This document shows positions 17,919 to 24,110 of a stretch of DNA of 41,169 nt, in pieces. Origin of the DNA: a virus; IMG/VR virus record IMGVR_UViG_3300032116_000481, positions 1 to 41,169 of that record. One strand, 5' to 3'. The position numbers and the translations under genes are program-made. The notes beneath the pieces are model-generated. The model was not told where the DNA came from, ran no database searches, and saw only the letters and a program-made list of their open reading frames with translations. Each line of letters begins with the position of its first letter. The stretch's first letter is position 1.

Positions 17919-18091
17919 GGGATTCGGCGCATGACCATAGGAAGGCTGGCGTTGATGGCAGCGACTATGATCCGTGGTTCTATGAGACTTGCAAGTTAGT
18001 TAATATTGCTTGCGATAAATTCTGGACAATGACAGCAGAGCGAGTTAGGCTTAACGAACTTTACTATAAATCTAGGTGGGGCAGAATATAA
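17897..18091 (+). CDS. Hypothetical protein, 64 aa
   Basis: It overlaps the end of the thiol-oxidase-like gene by 22 bp in another frame. The product is polar and aromatic-rich (DYDPWFYETCKLVNIACDKFWTM then RVRLNELYYKSRW), with a helical C-terminal half. No family is recognised. It fills the space up to the next ATG, 2 bp after its stop, which supports it being real. Confidence 0.5.
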   Translation: MEKKTYIRDSAHDHRKAGVDGSDYDPWFYETCKLVNIACDKFWTMTAERVRLNELYYKSRWGRI

Positions 18092-18093
18092 AT

Positions 18094-18345
18094 ATGGTTA
18101 ATAAATCAAATACATTAGGTGGGAATCATCCTGCATTTCCTGTGCAAGCGTATCCGGGCGATGCTGCAAATCCAAAGGTGCGCCCGAATACTGGCATGAG
18201 CATGAGGGACTATTTTGCGGCACAAGCCATGAATGGATTGCTTGCTAATCCAGAAGAGTTCGGTGAAAATATTCCCGTTAAGGATGTCGCAGAATTTGCT
18301 TTTGAAATGGCAAATGCCATGATTGAACAACGAGAGAAACAATGA
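18094..18345 (+). CDS. Conserved phage protein with MSMRDYFAAQAM motif, 83 aa
   Basis: ATG at 18094 is preferred over an upstream in-frame start that would overlap the previous gene. Leader is ATATAAATATG. The core NTGMSMRDYFAAQAMNGLLANP belongs to a pattern (GxSxRDYFAxxAM) present in many tailed phage and prophage proteins of unknown function. The C-terminus is helical. The N-terminal GNHPAFPVQ is also common in that group. Stop overlaps the next ATG (ATGA). Function unknown. Confidence 0.7.
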   Translation: MVNKSNTLGGNHPAFPVQAYPGDAANPKVRPNTGMSMRDYFAAQAMNGLLANPEEFGENIPVKDVAEFAFEMANAMIEQREKQ

Positions 18346-18485
18346 AAAAACAAACATCCGCGAGTCTTAAATTTGAGACTCCAACAATAACCACAACAGC
18401 AGACAGCAATCCGAAGAAAACAAACATTCGCGTTTCTATGATGAAACCGAAGAAGTCTAAAATAAATATCATCCGAAAGAAATAA
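18342..18485 (+). CDS. Small basic hypothetical protein, 47 aa
   Basis: ATG at 18342 overlaps the previous stop by 4 bp. The product is rich in Lys and Thr (KKQTSASLKFETPTITTT, then KKTNIRVSMMKPKKSK) and has no Cys or Trp. It is probably unstructured and may bind nucleic acid. The overlap and the immediate following gene support it. No family is recognised. Confidence 0.55.
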   Translation: MKKQTSASLKFETPTITTTADSNPKKTNIRVSMMKPKKSKINIIRKK

Positions 18486-18486
18486 T

Positions 18487-18738
18487 ATGAGCCAAGAAAA
18501 TACACAACCAGAGCAAATCAGCGAAGACCATGCTAAGGCCATTGACCATGTGCTGAAGCAAATCGACATTACTACTGTCTCTGCTCACGATGTCTTTGCT
18601 GACATCATCAATCGAGCAAAGCGTTTCAACTTTGAACTGATGGTTGCTTGCTCTTTAATGGAGAAAGTTCTTATTAAAGAAAAAACCGAATCTATTGAAC
18701 AAGGAAATGAAGATGAAGGACAGCGAGTGGAATCGTAA
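18487..18738 (+). CDS. Hypothetical acidic helical protein, 83 aa
   Basis: Starts 1 bp after the previous stop, with leader AAATAATATG. Predicted helices cover residues 12-65 (SEDHAKAIDHVLKQIDI and DVFADIINRAKRFNFELMVACSLMEKVLI). The C-terminus is acidic. No motif is recognised. It overlaps the start of the next small gene by about 30 bp. Confidence 0.55.
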   Translation: MSQENTQPEQISEDHAKAIDHVLKQIDITTVSAHDVFADIINRAKRFNFELMVACSLMEKVLIKEKTESIEQGNEDEGQRVES

Positions 18739-18871
18739 CGGAAAAGGCGACAAACCGCGCACCAAGACATGGGAGCGCAAGTGGCAAGATAACTACGATG
18801 AGATTGATTGGTCAGAGCATCGTAATAAAAAGAAAAATACTGATCGCAAAAAAGAGCGAATCAAGTATTGA
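18707..18871 (+). CDS. Small Lys/Arg/Trp-rich hypothetical protein, 54 aa
   Basis: ATG at 18707, or an in-frame ATG at 18713 preceded closely by AAGGAA. The product is about 40 percent charged, with three Trp (WNRNGKGD, TWERKWQDNYDEIDW) and a basic tail. It is the last gene of the rightward virion operon before a non-coding stretch. No family is recognised; nucleic acid binding is possible given the charge. Confidence 0.5.
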   Translation: MKMKDSEWNRNGKGDKPRTKTWERKWQDNYDEIDWSEHRNKKKNTDRKKERIKY

Positions 18872-19064
18872 GATTTAACTGCCCGTCACGCCTCTGGATT
18901 CCGATGGAATCTAATTCCGCATTGGGACAATATGCTGTGCGCAACCTGACATTCTGAATTGACAGATGAACCTGAAGGACGCTTCAGGGTAGGGCTTTTA
19001 ATTTATTAGGCCCAATTGGCGGAATGAGAGATATTTTATATCCCAAACCCCCGAAAGCCCGCAC
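18872..19064 (+). other. Non-coding structured stretch between the late operon and the HNH gene
   Basis: No convincing ORF. Hairpins seen: GATTCC/GGAATC at 18897-18911 with a 3-nt loop; CCTGAAG/CTTCAGG at 18971-18988 with loop GACG; GGGC/GCCC at 18992-19013 with an AT-rich loop; GATAT/ATATC at about 19030-19042. The CCTGAAG hairpin is followed by GGTAGGGCTTTT and may act as the late-operon terminator. I could not match a riboswitch, tmRNA or group I intron core. The stretch may belong to the inserted HNH unit. Confidence 0.5.
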
Positions 19065-19092
19065 TTGACTTTTGTTTTTTGTAATATAATAT
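19065..19092 (+). promoter_or_regulatory. Probable sigma-70-type promoter for the HNH gene
   Basis: TTGACT at 19065-19070 and TAATAT at 19087-19092 are 16 bp apart; an overlapping TATAAT at 19085-19090 gives 14 bp. The spacer is T-rich. The start codon lies only 6 bp downstream, so the transcript would have almost no leader. This is the clearest promoter in the window and belongs to the gene that looks most foreign. Confidence 0.55.
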
Positions 19093-19098
19093 TTGCAA

Positions 19099-19752
19099 AT
19101 GAAACTATTAAAAGTCGCAACAGGAATGCCTGTTGGAACATTTAAACATGGAGATAACCATCCAATACATGGAGATAAAAGAAAATTCTATAAATATTTA
19201 AATGGAACTGAATTATGGTATAAAAAAGAAACATTTGAAAGATATTTAGAAAAACAAAGAATTAACGCAAGAAAATATTATAAATTATTAAAGGAAACAA
19301 ATTACGAAAAATATATAAATAATAAAAAGAAATATAGGAACAGATATAAAGCAACAATTTCAGCTCGCTTATGGAGGCAAAAAAATAAAGAAAAACATAA
19401 TGCCAATATGAGAGAGTATTATAGAAAAAGAAAACAAGAACCAGAATATCGCATCAGGTTAAATTTAAGATCAAGGCTTAAAGACGCATTAAAAAGATCA
19501 TTTACAGGAAAACCATCACTATCTCTTATTGGATGTTCAATTGATTTTTTAAAAAAACATTTAGAATCAAAATGGATAGAAGGAATGTCTTGGGAAAACT
19601 ACGGGAAATGGCATATTGACCATATAATTCCTTGCAATAGATTTAATTTAACAATTCCAATACAACAAGAGGAATGTTTTAATTGGAAGAATCTCCAGCC
19701 ATTATGGGCAATAGACAATCTTAAAAAGGGAACAAAGACTTGTGCTATATAA
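19099..19752 (+). CDS. HNH-type homing endonuclease, free-standing, 217 aa
   Basis: The C-terminal domain has GKWHIDHIIPCNRFNL (H172, D174, H175) followed by CFNWKNLQPLWAIDNLKKG (198-211), the signature of the phage HNH group with WHIDHIIP and NLQPLWA. The N-terminal 150 residues are very Lys/Arg/Tyr-rich and probably bind DNA. Codon use and base composition are far more AT-rich than all neighbours, and the gene has its own promoter, so it looks like a recent mobile arrival between two operons. It would nick or cut a site in related phages lacking it. A TTG at 19093 in frame is an alternative start. Confidence 0.85.
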   Translation: MKLLKVATGMPVGTFKHGDNHPIHGDKRKFYKYLNGTELWYKKETFERYLEKQRINARKYYKLLKETNYEKYINNKKKYRNRYKATISARLWRQKNKEKHNANMREYYRKRKQEPEYRIRLNLRSRLKDALKRSFTGKPSLSLIGCSIDFLKKHLESKWIEGMSWENYGKWHIDHIIPCNRFNLTIPIQQEECFNWKNLQPLWAIDNLKKGTKTCAI

Positions 19753-19769
19753 TAAAATCTCCGTTCCTG

Positions 19770-20123
19770 CTACTCCCTCAACCAATCATTGTAATATTTA
19801 GCGAGAAGTAGTTTATTCTCGTTCTGTATGTCCTCGTAGGTTGGCTCTTGCTTTACTGGAAGGTCTGGATTCACATACCTCCAATCTTCTTGAGTGCTTA
19901 CAGGCTCAACTGGGACAGCGGGAGCAACCATGACATTATTGTTGTTTACTGGATTTACTCCATGCGTTGAGACATTTCCGCTATTGTCATTACGCAGATA
20001 CATATCCTTTATGTGAGGATAACCACCTTTGGGATATGTCAATGTGCGTGACTCTGTATATGTCTCTTTGCTGATGCTAGAGCAAGCTGGTAGTGCTAGA
20101 GCTATTAGTAGTATGTATTTCAT
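19770..20123 (-). CDS. Secreted lipoprotein, 117 aa
   Basis: A short Lys-containing N-terminus and hydrophobic KYILLIALALPAC form a lipoprotein signal, with C14 as the likely lipidated Cys. The mature part is polar and Asn/Pro/Val-rich (VNPVNNNNVMVAPAVPVEPVSTQ), probably extended, and ends in a helix. Phage lipoproteins include superinfection-exclusion proteins and outer spanins; the Pro-rich linker recalls the latter, but no inner spanin partner is adjacent. It lies downstream of a terminator-like hairpin, separated from the rest of the leftward operon. Leader TAATAAATAAATATG. Confidence 0.65.
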   Translation of the reverse strand: MKYILLIALALPACSSISKETYTESRTLTYPKGGYPHIKDMYLRNDNSGNVSTHGVNPVNNNNVMVAPAVPVEPVSTQEDWRYVNPDLPVKQEPTYEDIQNENKLLLAKYYNDWLRE

Positions 20124-20159
20124 ATTTATTTATTATTGATGTATTTATATTTTCCAAAA

Positions 20160-20200
20160 CCTACTATCAGGGAATTTTGTGGTTTTTCCCTGATAATAGG
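20160..20200. terminator. Strong hairpin, likely bidirectional terminator
   Basis: CCTACTATCAGGGAA (20160-20174) pairs with TTCCCTGATAATAGG (20186-20200), 14 of 15 positions, with an 11-nt loop. On the + strand it is followed by TATTATTTTTTAC; on the - strand by GTTTTGG. It separates the end of the resolvase gene from the lipoprotein gene, so leftward transcription is probably cut or reduced here. Confidence 0.7.
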
Positions 20201-20202
20201 TA

Positions 20203-20529
20203 TTATTTTTTACAACTATTTGATTTCAACCTCTGTGCGTTCTTCCGTCTTGTGTTTGACTTTGATTTGGTCAAGGATGATTTTAAGGCACTGTGGGTCG
20301 TCGTTAGGTATGATTCCAGCATATCGTAATTGATCGACCAGTAATTTCGCCCCGGCAAGGTTATCTTCATCAAGTAGTCGCGTTGCATACCTCGTAATTC
20401 GGAGAACAATGCGTTCCTTGCTTCCTTTTTGTGCCTTATTAGTATTCGGAAGTGTTTTCCTAGCAACTGGTTTAGGCTTGGGGTCAGATACCCGTGGAGT
20501 GTTAGTTTCAGTTCGTGAGTAGTTTCCAT
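20203..20529 (-). other. Overlapping second frame carrying a RusA N-terminal-like motif
   Basis: The +1-shifted frame inside the resolvase gene is open for 108 codons and begins METTHELKLTLHGYLTPSLNQLLGKH, then RILIRHKKEARNAL. The PSLNxLLGKHFR run resembles the conserved N-terminal strand and loop of RusA-like phage proteins, while its later part reads as unstructured out-of-frame sequence. A run AAAAAGG (complement of 20424-20430) lies just before the point where a -1 slip would join this N-terminus to the DEDN half. It may be a programmed frameshift, an overlapping gene or coincidence. Confidence 0.4.
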
Positions 20530-20581
20530 TGGCGTCTACCTTATATCCCATTTGTCGCAGAATCTCATGGGTAAAGTTCAT
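20216..20581 (-). CDS. RusA-like Holliday junction resolvase, 121 aa
   Basis: The C-terminal half carries the RusA layout: RLLDEDNLAGAKLLVDQLRYAGIIPNDDPQCLKI, with the D-x-D-N pair, a Lys five residues on, then DD, matching the catalytic Asp residues of RusA, followed by strands ending in RTEVEI. RusA cuts four-way junctions made in recombination-linked replication. The N-terminus (MNFTHEILRQMGYKVDANG then a basic Pro-rich linker) lacks the PPSxN strand of RusA; strikingly, that motif is found in another frame of the same DNA. Start at 20581 lies 1 bp after the upstream stop at 20583. Confidence 0.7.
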   Translation of the reverse strand: MNFTHEILRQMGYKVDANGNYSRTETNTPRVSDPKPKPVARKTLPNTNKAQKGSKERIVLRITRYATRLLDEDNLAGAKLLVDQLRYAGIIPNDDPQCLKIILDQIKVKHKTEERTEVEIK

Positions 20582-20582
20582 T

Positions 20583-20732
20583 CTATTTTTCTTCTTTGAC
20601 TTTTCCTTCTGCTGTCCATTTTGAAGAAGATAACTCGTCGTATAGCTTACTCCACTCTTCGCGTGACATTTGGCCGGATGCATATAGATCGTTGATCCTG
20701 CGCTGTTCTTCAATTCGTGTTGGCTCGCTCAT
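20583..20732 (-). CDS. SHOCT-like small protein, 49 aa
   Basis: The product EEQRRINDLYASGQMSREEWSKLYDELSS resembles the short C-terminal oligomerisation pattern L..L...G.(I/M)(T/S)xEE(F/W)..L...L. The remainder is a basic tail. Its ATG overlaps the stop of the upstream 43-aa gene by 4 bp and its TAG lies just before the resolvase start, so it is part of the leftward operon. Its function is unknown; small SHOCT units usually mediate self-association. Confidence 0.55.
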   Translation of the reverse strand: MSEPTRIEEQRRINDLYASGQMSREEWSKLYDELSSSKWTAEGKVKEEK

Positions 20733-20860
20733 TTAATTTTCTGTCCACATATAGGACAAATCTTGAAGTCTGGTTTTGTAATTACTTTTTCCCATGCCAT
20801 GCAGAATGACATATAGGCTATTAATAAAAGCGTAAATGCTGTTATAGTAGTTGTTTTCAT
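20729..20860 (-). CDS. Membrane-anchored zinc-ribbon micro-protein, 43 aa
   Basis: Residues 5-22 are a hydrophobic span (TITAFTLLLIAYMSFCMAW). The end DFKICPICGQKIK is a half zinc knuckle (CPxCG). With only one CxxC pair, metal binding would need a dimer. Leader AAAAATAAATATG lacks an SD. Sits 2 bp downstream of queD and overlaps the next gene by 4 bp. No family is recognised. Confidence 0.5.
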   Translation of the reverse strand: MKTTTITAFTLLLIAYMSFCMAWEKVITKPDFKICPICGQKIK

Positions 20861-20862
20861 AT

Positions 20863-21210
20863 TTATTTTTCCACAACTGCACCGCATGAATCAGTTTCCC
20901 ATAGCGTTACTTTTTTTACACAACCAAGTTGATTGTTAGCTTGGTTAAATATCCATGCTGCTATGTTTTCTGATGTTGAAGGATGTATAATTATATCATT
21001 TAGATACGAATGATCCAGTCTGTCAATTATTGGCTGGATTCGTTTTTTGATTTCATCAAAATCCTTTATCATTCCACTTTGATCTGTTCTGCCAGAAATT
21101 TCTATTCTTACCTTGTAGTTATGTCCATGTATTGCAGAACACGGATGCCCTTCAATCTTTAAATTGTGAGCCGCACTAAATGCAAAATCTTTAAATATGG
21201 TAGTCTTCAT
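20863..21210 (-). CDS. queD: 6-carboxytetrahydropterin synthase-like protein (QueD), 115 aa
   Basis: The zinc site H15, H28, H30 (FSAAHNL and HGHNY), catalytic C24 (HPCSAIHGH), LDHSYLND (65-72), PSTSENIAAWI (78-87) and LWET (103-106) match QueD of the 6-pyruvoyl tetrahydropterin synthase family, at the usual 115-120 aa. QueD converts dihydroneopterin triphosphate to carboxytetrahydropterin, the second step to preQ0. It overlaps the 80-aa gene upstream by 4 bp (ATGA), which itself overlaps the dpdA-like gene, so all three are one translational unit. QueC, QueE and FolE are not in the window and may be elsewhere in the genome or come from the host. Confidence 0.9.
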   Translation of the reverse strand: MKTTIFKDFAFSAAHNLKIEGHPCSAIHGHNYKVRIEISGRTDQSGMIKDFDEIKKRIQPIIDRLDHSYLNDIIIHPSTSENIAAWIFNQANNQLGCVKKVTLWETDSCGAVVEK

Positions 21211-21449
21211 TCTCTAACGCAGGTTATTTTTATTCCGTAGTGCCATCCAACAACTTCCACTTTCGCTCCCAGCTTGGCGCGGAGATGGTCAGCAAGGTCT
21301 TCTTGGAAGATTTGCTTTGGTGCGGATGCTAGGATTTCCATTAAATCCTCAACGATAAGCGTGTCATGGCTCGTTATTTTGATCTCGTATGTGTCAATCA
21401 ATTTCCCGTTTGGGCAAGTAGCCCTATGCGTGGTTTCGTATGTATTCAT
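21207..21449 (-). CDS. Small protein coupled to dpdA and queD, 80 aa
   Basis: It is joined by ATGA overlaps to the dpdA-like gene upstream and queD downstream. The product has one Cys near each end (C12 and C77), a central IVEDLMEILASAPKQIFQEDLADHLRAKLGAKVEVVGWHYG and final ITCVRE. The pattern looks like a small alpha/beta fold with two strands around a helix. No domain is recognised. Being locked between two 7-deazaguanine genes, it may be a subunit or adaptor of the modification pathway, which is inference. Confidence 0.65.
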   Translation of the reverse strand: MNTYETTHRATCPNGKLIDTYEIKITSHDTLIVEDLMEILASAPKQIFQEDLADHLRAKLGAKVEVVGWHYGIKITCVRE

Positions 21450-22036
21450 AATAGTTTTGGTTGGTTGTGAAGGTCGTATATTGCTTTACGCATATGGGTG
21501 TATCGCCCAAGTCCTGTTCCATCGAGCGAGTCAACTCCAAGATTTTCAAAATACTCAAAGCGTCCGGGTGTATTCACGCGACCAACATGAACCCATTTCT
21601 CTAATGCCTGAGCCGCTTTAATAATCTGAACCACATGGTGCGACATTTTCCAATCAGTAGAACCTCCAATAAAAATCGCAGTAAAATCATCCCAAGGAAT
21701 CTCCAAGTCTTCTTGCCCGTCTTGAGCAACAAACGCAAGTGGGAAATCAATTCTATTTTTCCATCTGTGAAACACCTCAATGGTTCTCCTTGCGCTTCCA
21801 ACAACATCTGGAACAGCAACCCATCGGCATAAGTGTTTTTCTGATCTTTGCCTTTCCAATAGAGACAAGAATCCTTTTAATTCAAATGTAGCAAATGCTC
21901 CATTGTCCATGCAGTAATGCTTTCCGGGAGCTTGAATAGCTCTACGAGTAAGCGGAGTAATAAGTTGCTCAACATGGCAACCAAGTTCTTCACCTGCTTT
22001 TTGAAGATTGCCAGATGTATCCAGCATTACAATCAT
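21446..22036 (-). CDS. dpdA: DpdA-like 7-deazaguanine DNA transglycosylase, 196 aa
   Basis: The protein is a short TGT-fold member: D44-NGAF (catalytic-type Asp), VAVPDVVGSARRT (73-84), LAFVAQDG (100-107), IFIGGS (121-126), HVGRVNTPGRFEYFENLGVDSLDGTG (150-175). This order (DxGAF, PD, QG, GGS, H.GRV, D.DGT) matches the phage DpdA group of tRNA-guanine transglycosylase relatives that swap guanine in DNA for preQ0 or related bases. It has no zinc domain of bacterial Tgt, and its length is that of the shorter phage types. The neighbour queD supports the pathway. Leader CTATAAATAAATATATG; it is preceded by a cloverleaf-like structure. Base identity cannot be read from sequence. Confidence 0.8.
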   Translation of the reverse strand: MIVMLDTSGNLQKAGEELGCHVEQLITPLTRRAIQAPGKHYCMDNGAFATFELKGFLSLLERQRSEKHLCRWVAVPDVVGSARRTIEVFHRWKNRIDFPLAFVAQDGQEDLEIPWDDFTAIFIGGSTDWKMSHHVVQIIKAAQALEKWVHVGRVNTPGRFEYFENLGVDSLDGTGLGRYTHMRKAIYDLHNQPKLL

Positions 22037-22051
22037 ATATTTATTTATAGG

Positions 22052-22137
22052 TTGAGAGCGAGCCGTTTTATGTGGTTACGGCTCAGGGGCAAATGATAAC
22101 CAGATACCACTCCGCCACAATCCCCTTGTTCTCTCAA
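22052..22137 (-). ncRNA. Candidate three-way-junction RNA in the dpdA/queD leader
   Basis: Three nested or adjacent perfect stems: TTGAGAG (22052-22058) with CTCTCAA (22131-22137); GAGCCGT (22060-22066) with ACGGCTC (22078-22084); GGGG (22086-22089) with CCCC (22122-22125) enclosing about 32 nt. This makes a closed multi-branch element of 86 nt in the 104-bp gap before dpdA. The 7-bp closing stem and size recall a tRNA, but there is no TTCRA T-loop or clear anticodon arm. Either strand could fold; leftward transcription favours the - strand. Confidence 0.5.
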
Positions 22138-22140
22138 AGG

Positions 22141-22641
22141 CTAAAAGGGTATGGAATCTCCTTCATCATCATGCGTCTTTGGAGTATGCTTTCCTCCAAT
22201 AGCAAGATGTGGGTAGTCTTTCTTCAACTGCTCAAGAACTGACTTGCGCTTCTTGTCGTATTCATCGCGGTTCTTCTCTCGCTTTGTGGCAAGAGGATTA
22301 AGCCAGCGAGCCTTGACTTGAGTCTTGCCTTGCCATTCAGATTCGTCGCATTGCAAGCGAACCCTGCGGCCAATGAAGGCATCAAGACTATCTTCGTTGT
22401 CCCAGTTGCCGTCCCATTGGAAAACTTGTTTAAGAGTCTCCTCTGTTCGTTCACGGCTCTTTTCTGATAGGTATCCATACCAGACCGACTCGCATCCATG
22501 CTGATCGCTATCTGGCATATCAACGATGCAAGGAATGCGAATGAATGGTGCTTTGCCTTCTGGATGATCTAGCCATCCGTTTCCGGGGGCTTTGACTGTG
22601 CAAATATACTTTCCGGGTTTATCAATGTATTTTTTATCCAT
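22141..22641 (-). CDS. Single-stranded DNA-binding-like protein, 166 aa
   Basis: The N-terminal part (GKYICTVKAPGNGWLDHPEGKAPFIRIPCIVD) looks like OB-fold strands as in DUF669-type phage SSB proteins. The middle (RRVRLQCDESEWQGKTQVKARWLNPL) is another strand pair. A Lys-rich helix follows, then a disordered acidic end DDEGDSIPF, the terminal acidic-plus-IPF tip through which SSBs bind partners. Together with helicase, resolvase and Erf nearby, a role coating ssDNA is likely. The call rests on the tail and the OB-like pattern. Confidence 0.65.
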   Translation of the reverse strand: MDKKYIDKPGKYICTVKAPGNGWLDHPEGKAPFIRIPCIVDMPDSDQHGCESVWYGYLSEKSRERTEETLKQVFQWDGNWDNEDSLDAFIGRRVRLQCDESEWQGKTQVKARWLNPLATKREKNRDEYDKKRKSVLEQLKKDYPHLAIGGKHTPKTHDDEGDSIPF

Positions 22642-22674
22642 AGTATTTATTTAGTAGCGTTGCTACGCGAGAGA

Positions 22675-22860
22675 TCAGAACTCAAAATCATCTTCCGCGC
22701 AAATCTTTTTTTCTACAAATTTTTCTTGGTAGATTTTTACTCCTAGTTCGTATGCCTTCATTGCATCATCATATTTTTCTGATTGGCGAGATGCCCAGAT
22801 ATGATTTGCAAAGTCGAAGCAATTACTGGCCTCAATGAATGCTGCATCAGTGTCACTCAT
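22675..22860 (-). CDS. Small hypothetical protein, 61 aa
   Basis: Its ATG overlaps the helicase stop by 4 bp (ATGA). The product is an acidic two-helix protein: NCFDFANHIWASRQSEKYDDAMKAYELGVKIYQEKFVEKK, then CAEDDFEF. The TPR-like alternation is weak. The coupling suggests it is made in proportion to the helicase. No family is recognised. Confidence 0.55.
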   Translation of the reverse strand: MSDTDAAFIEASNCFDFANHIWASRQSEKYDDAMKAYELGVKIYQEKFVEKKICAEDDFEF

Positions 22861-24110
22861 TTTTTCTTTTCTTGTTTTTCTGTTTGCTCAAATCGTGAAA
22901 TATCACCGCGCATGACAACTGGGAAACCTACTCCCCGTGCGCCTCGGCGGTTTTTCTCCACAACGATGCTGGAATTATTTTTCTCGTGAATGATGAACAA
23001 CGCATGGTCAGCGTGATGTCCGATTGCGCGAGACTCGCGTAGCTTTCCATCATCGTTCAGTTGGCTTGCAGTGACCACAAGAGACTGACTTTTTAGGGCA
23101 GTCAATTTTAATCTGCGAGTCAATTCTGAAATCGCTTGCTCACGATTATCAGCTTTCGGCATGGATACAATTTGCAGGTAGTCCACGATAATCACATCAG
23201 CCTTTCCTAGTGATGCCAATCGTTGTGCTTCTGCGTCGATTGCTCCAACTTCAGAGAGATCGTCACGAAGAGTGATTGGCATTTTATTCAGAGCTTGAAG
23301 CGCATTGGCGATTTCCTTGAATGATGCGACGAATGATGTCCCATCTCCAAAGTCACCTTGATTCACAATCTTCTTTCCGATGATGTTTGAAGCCATGCGG
23401 CGAAGGATTGTTTTGCACGGCATTTCAAGCGAGAAGATCGCAACAGACTTATTGTCCATCAGAGCTTCCAGAGCGATTTGGTAAAGCAAGATTGATTTAC
23501 CTCCCGATGTCTGCGCTCCGACAACAACCATTTCTCCTCGATGGAATCCACCTCCGAATCCCATGTCGAGATCGTGCATTCCAGTTTTGAATGTATCCAG
23601 CTTGTTTTTGTTTTCAAGATCATCGACTAGCTCATTGATGTGTTGATTGATTGTTTTGATTTCGGAATCAGTGACAACACATCCTGCGATTTGCTCTGAG
23701 AGTTCATTCAAGTCCATTCGCATCTCACGAATGTCTCTGTCTGAATTTGTGATTAGCTTGATAGCATCTCGGTATGATTTAGCCTTGATGAGTTGCTGGC
23801 GATAGTCATCAGCGATGGATACCGATACAGGGCCGGGAGCAATGTAGATGGTCTTAATCATCTCCATCACGGAATCAGTTCCACCAACCTCTGCGAGTTT
23901 ACCAGTTGTTTCTAGCTCTGAAATGACAGAAACTGCCGTGATAACTCCAGTTCGGCTATGGATGGCCTCAATTGCTTCAAAAACGCTTCTAGTGGCATTC
24001 TGGAAGAAATACGAGGGTTCCCAGTGAAGCTGTGAATAACAATCTGGATTGGATACGAGCAAAGAGATGGCTGCATTCTCTGCGGTGTTTGCGATTGGGA
24101 TTAAAGACAT
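22857..24110 (-). CDS. Replicative DNA helicase, DnaB family, 417 aa
   Basis: The start is set at 24110 (MSLIPIANTAENAAISLLVSNP, the typical DnaB N-terminus), which overlaps the upstream gene by 10 bp. A helical N-terminal domain spans to about 130. The RecA-like motor has Walker A GAQTSGGKS (198-206), SLEM (227-230), Walker B VIIVDYLQI (306-314) and QLN (motif H3) near 341, with an arginine-finger-like KNRRG at about 378. Length matches DnaB-type phage helicases. It unwinds the fork and works with the initiator encoded just upstream. ATGA overlap with the 61-aa gene downstream. Confidence 0.9.
   Translation of the reverse strand: MSLIPIANTAENAAISLLVSNPDCYSQLHWEPSYFFQNATRSVFEAIEAIHSRTGVITAVSVISELETTGKLAEVGGTDSVMEMIKTIYIAPGPVSVSIADDYRQQLIKAKSYRDAIKLITNSDRDIREMRMDLNELSEQIAGCVVTDSEIKTINQHINELVDDLENKNKLDTFKTGMHDLDMGFGGGFHRGEMVVVGAQTSGGKSILLYQIALEALMDNKSVAIFSLEMPCKTILRRMASNIIGKKIVNQGDFGDGTSFVASFKEIANALQALNKMPITLRDDLSEVGAIDAEAQRLASLGKADVIIVDYLQIVSMPKADNREQAISELTRRLKLTALKSQSLVVTASQLNDDGKLRESRAIGHHADHALFIIHEKNNSSIVVEKNRRGARGVGFPVVMRGDISRFEQTEKQEKKK

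Noticed and set aside
18872-19064. Group I intron upstream of the HNH gene
   Set aside because: No paired P, Q, R and S core elements were found and no split gene flanks it.
22052-22137. tRNA gene
   Set aside because: Size and closing stem fit, but there is no TTCRA T-loop, no acceptable D-stem and no anticodon arm on either strand; kept only as a structured RNA candidate.
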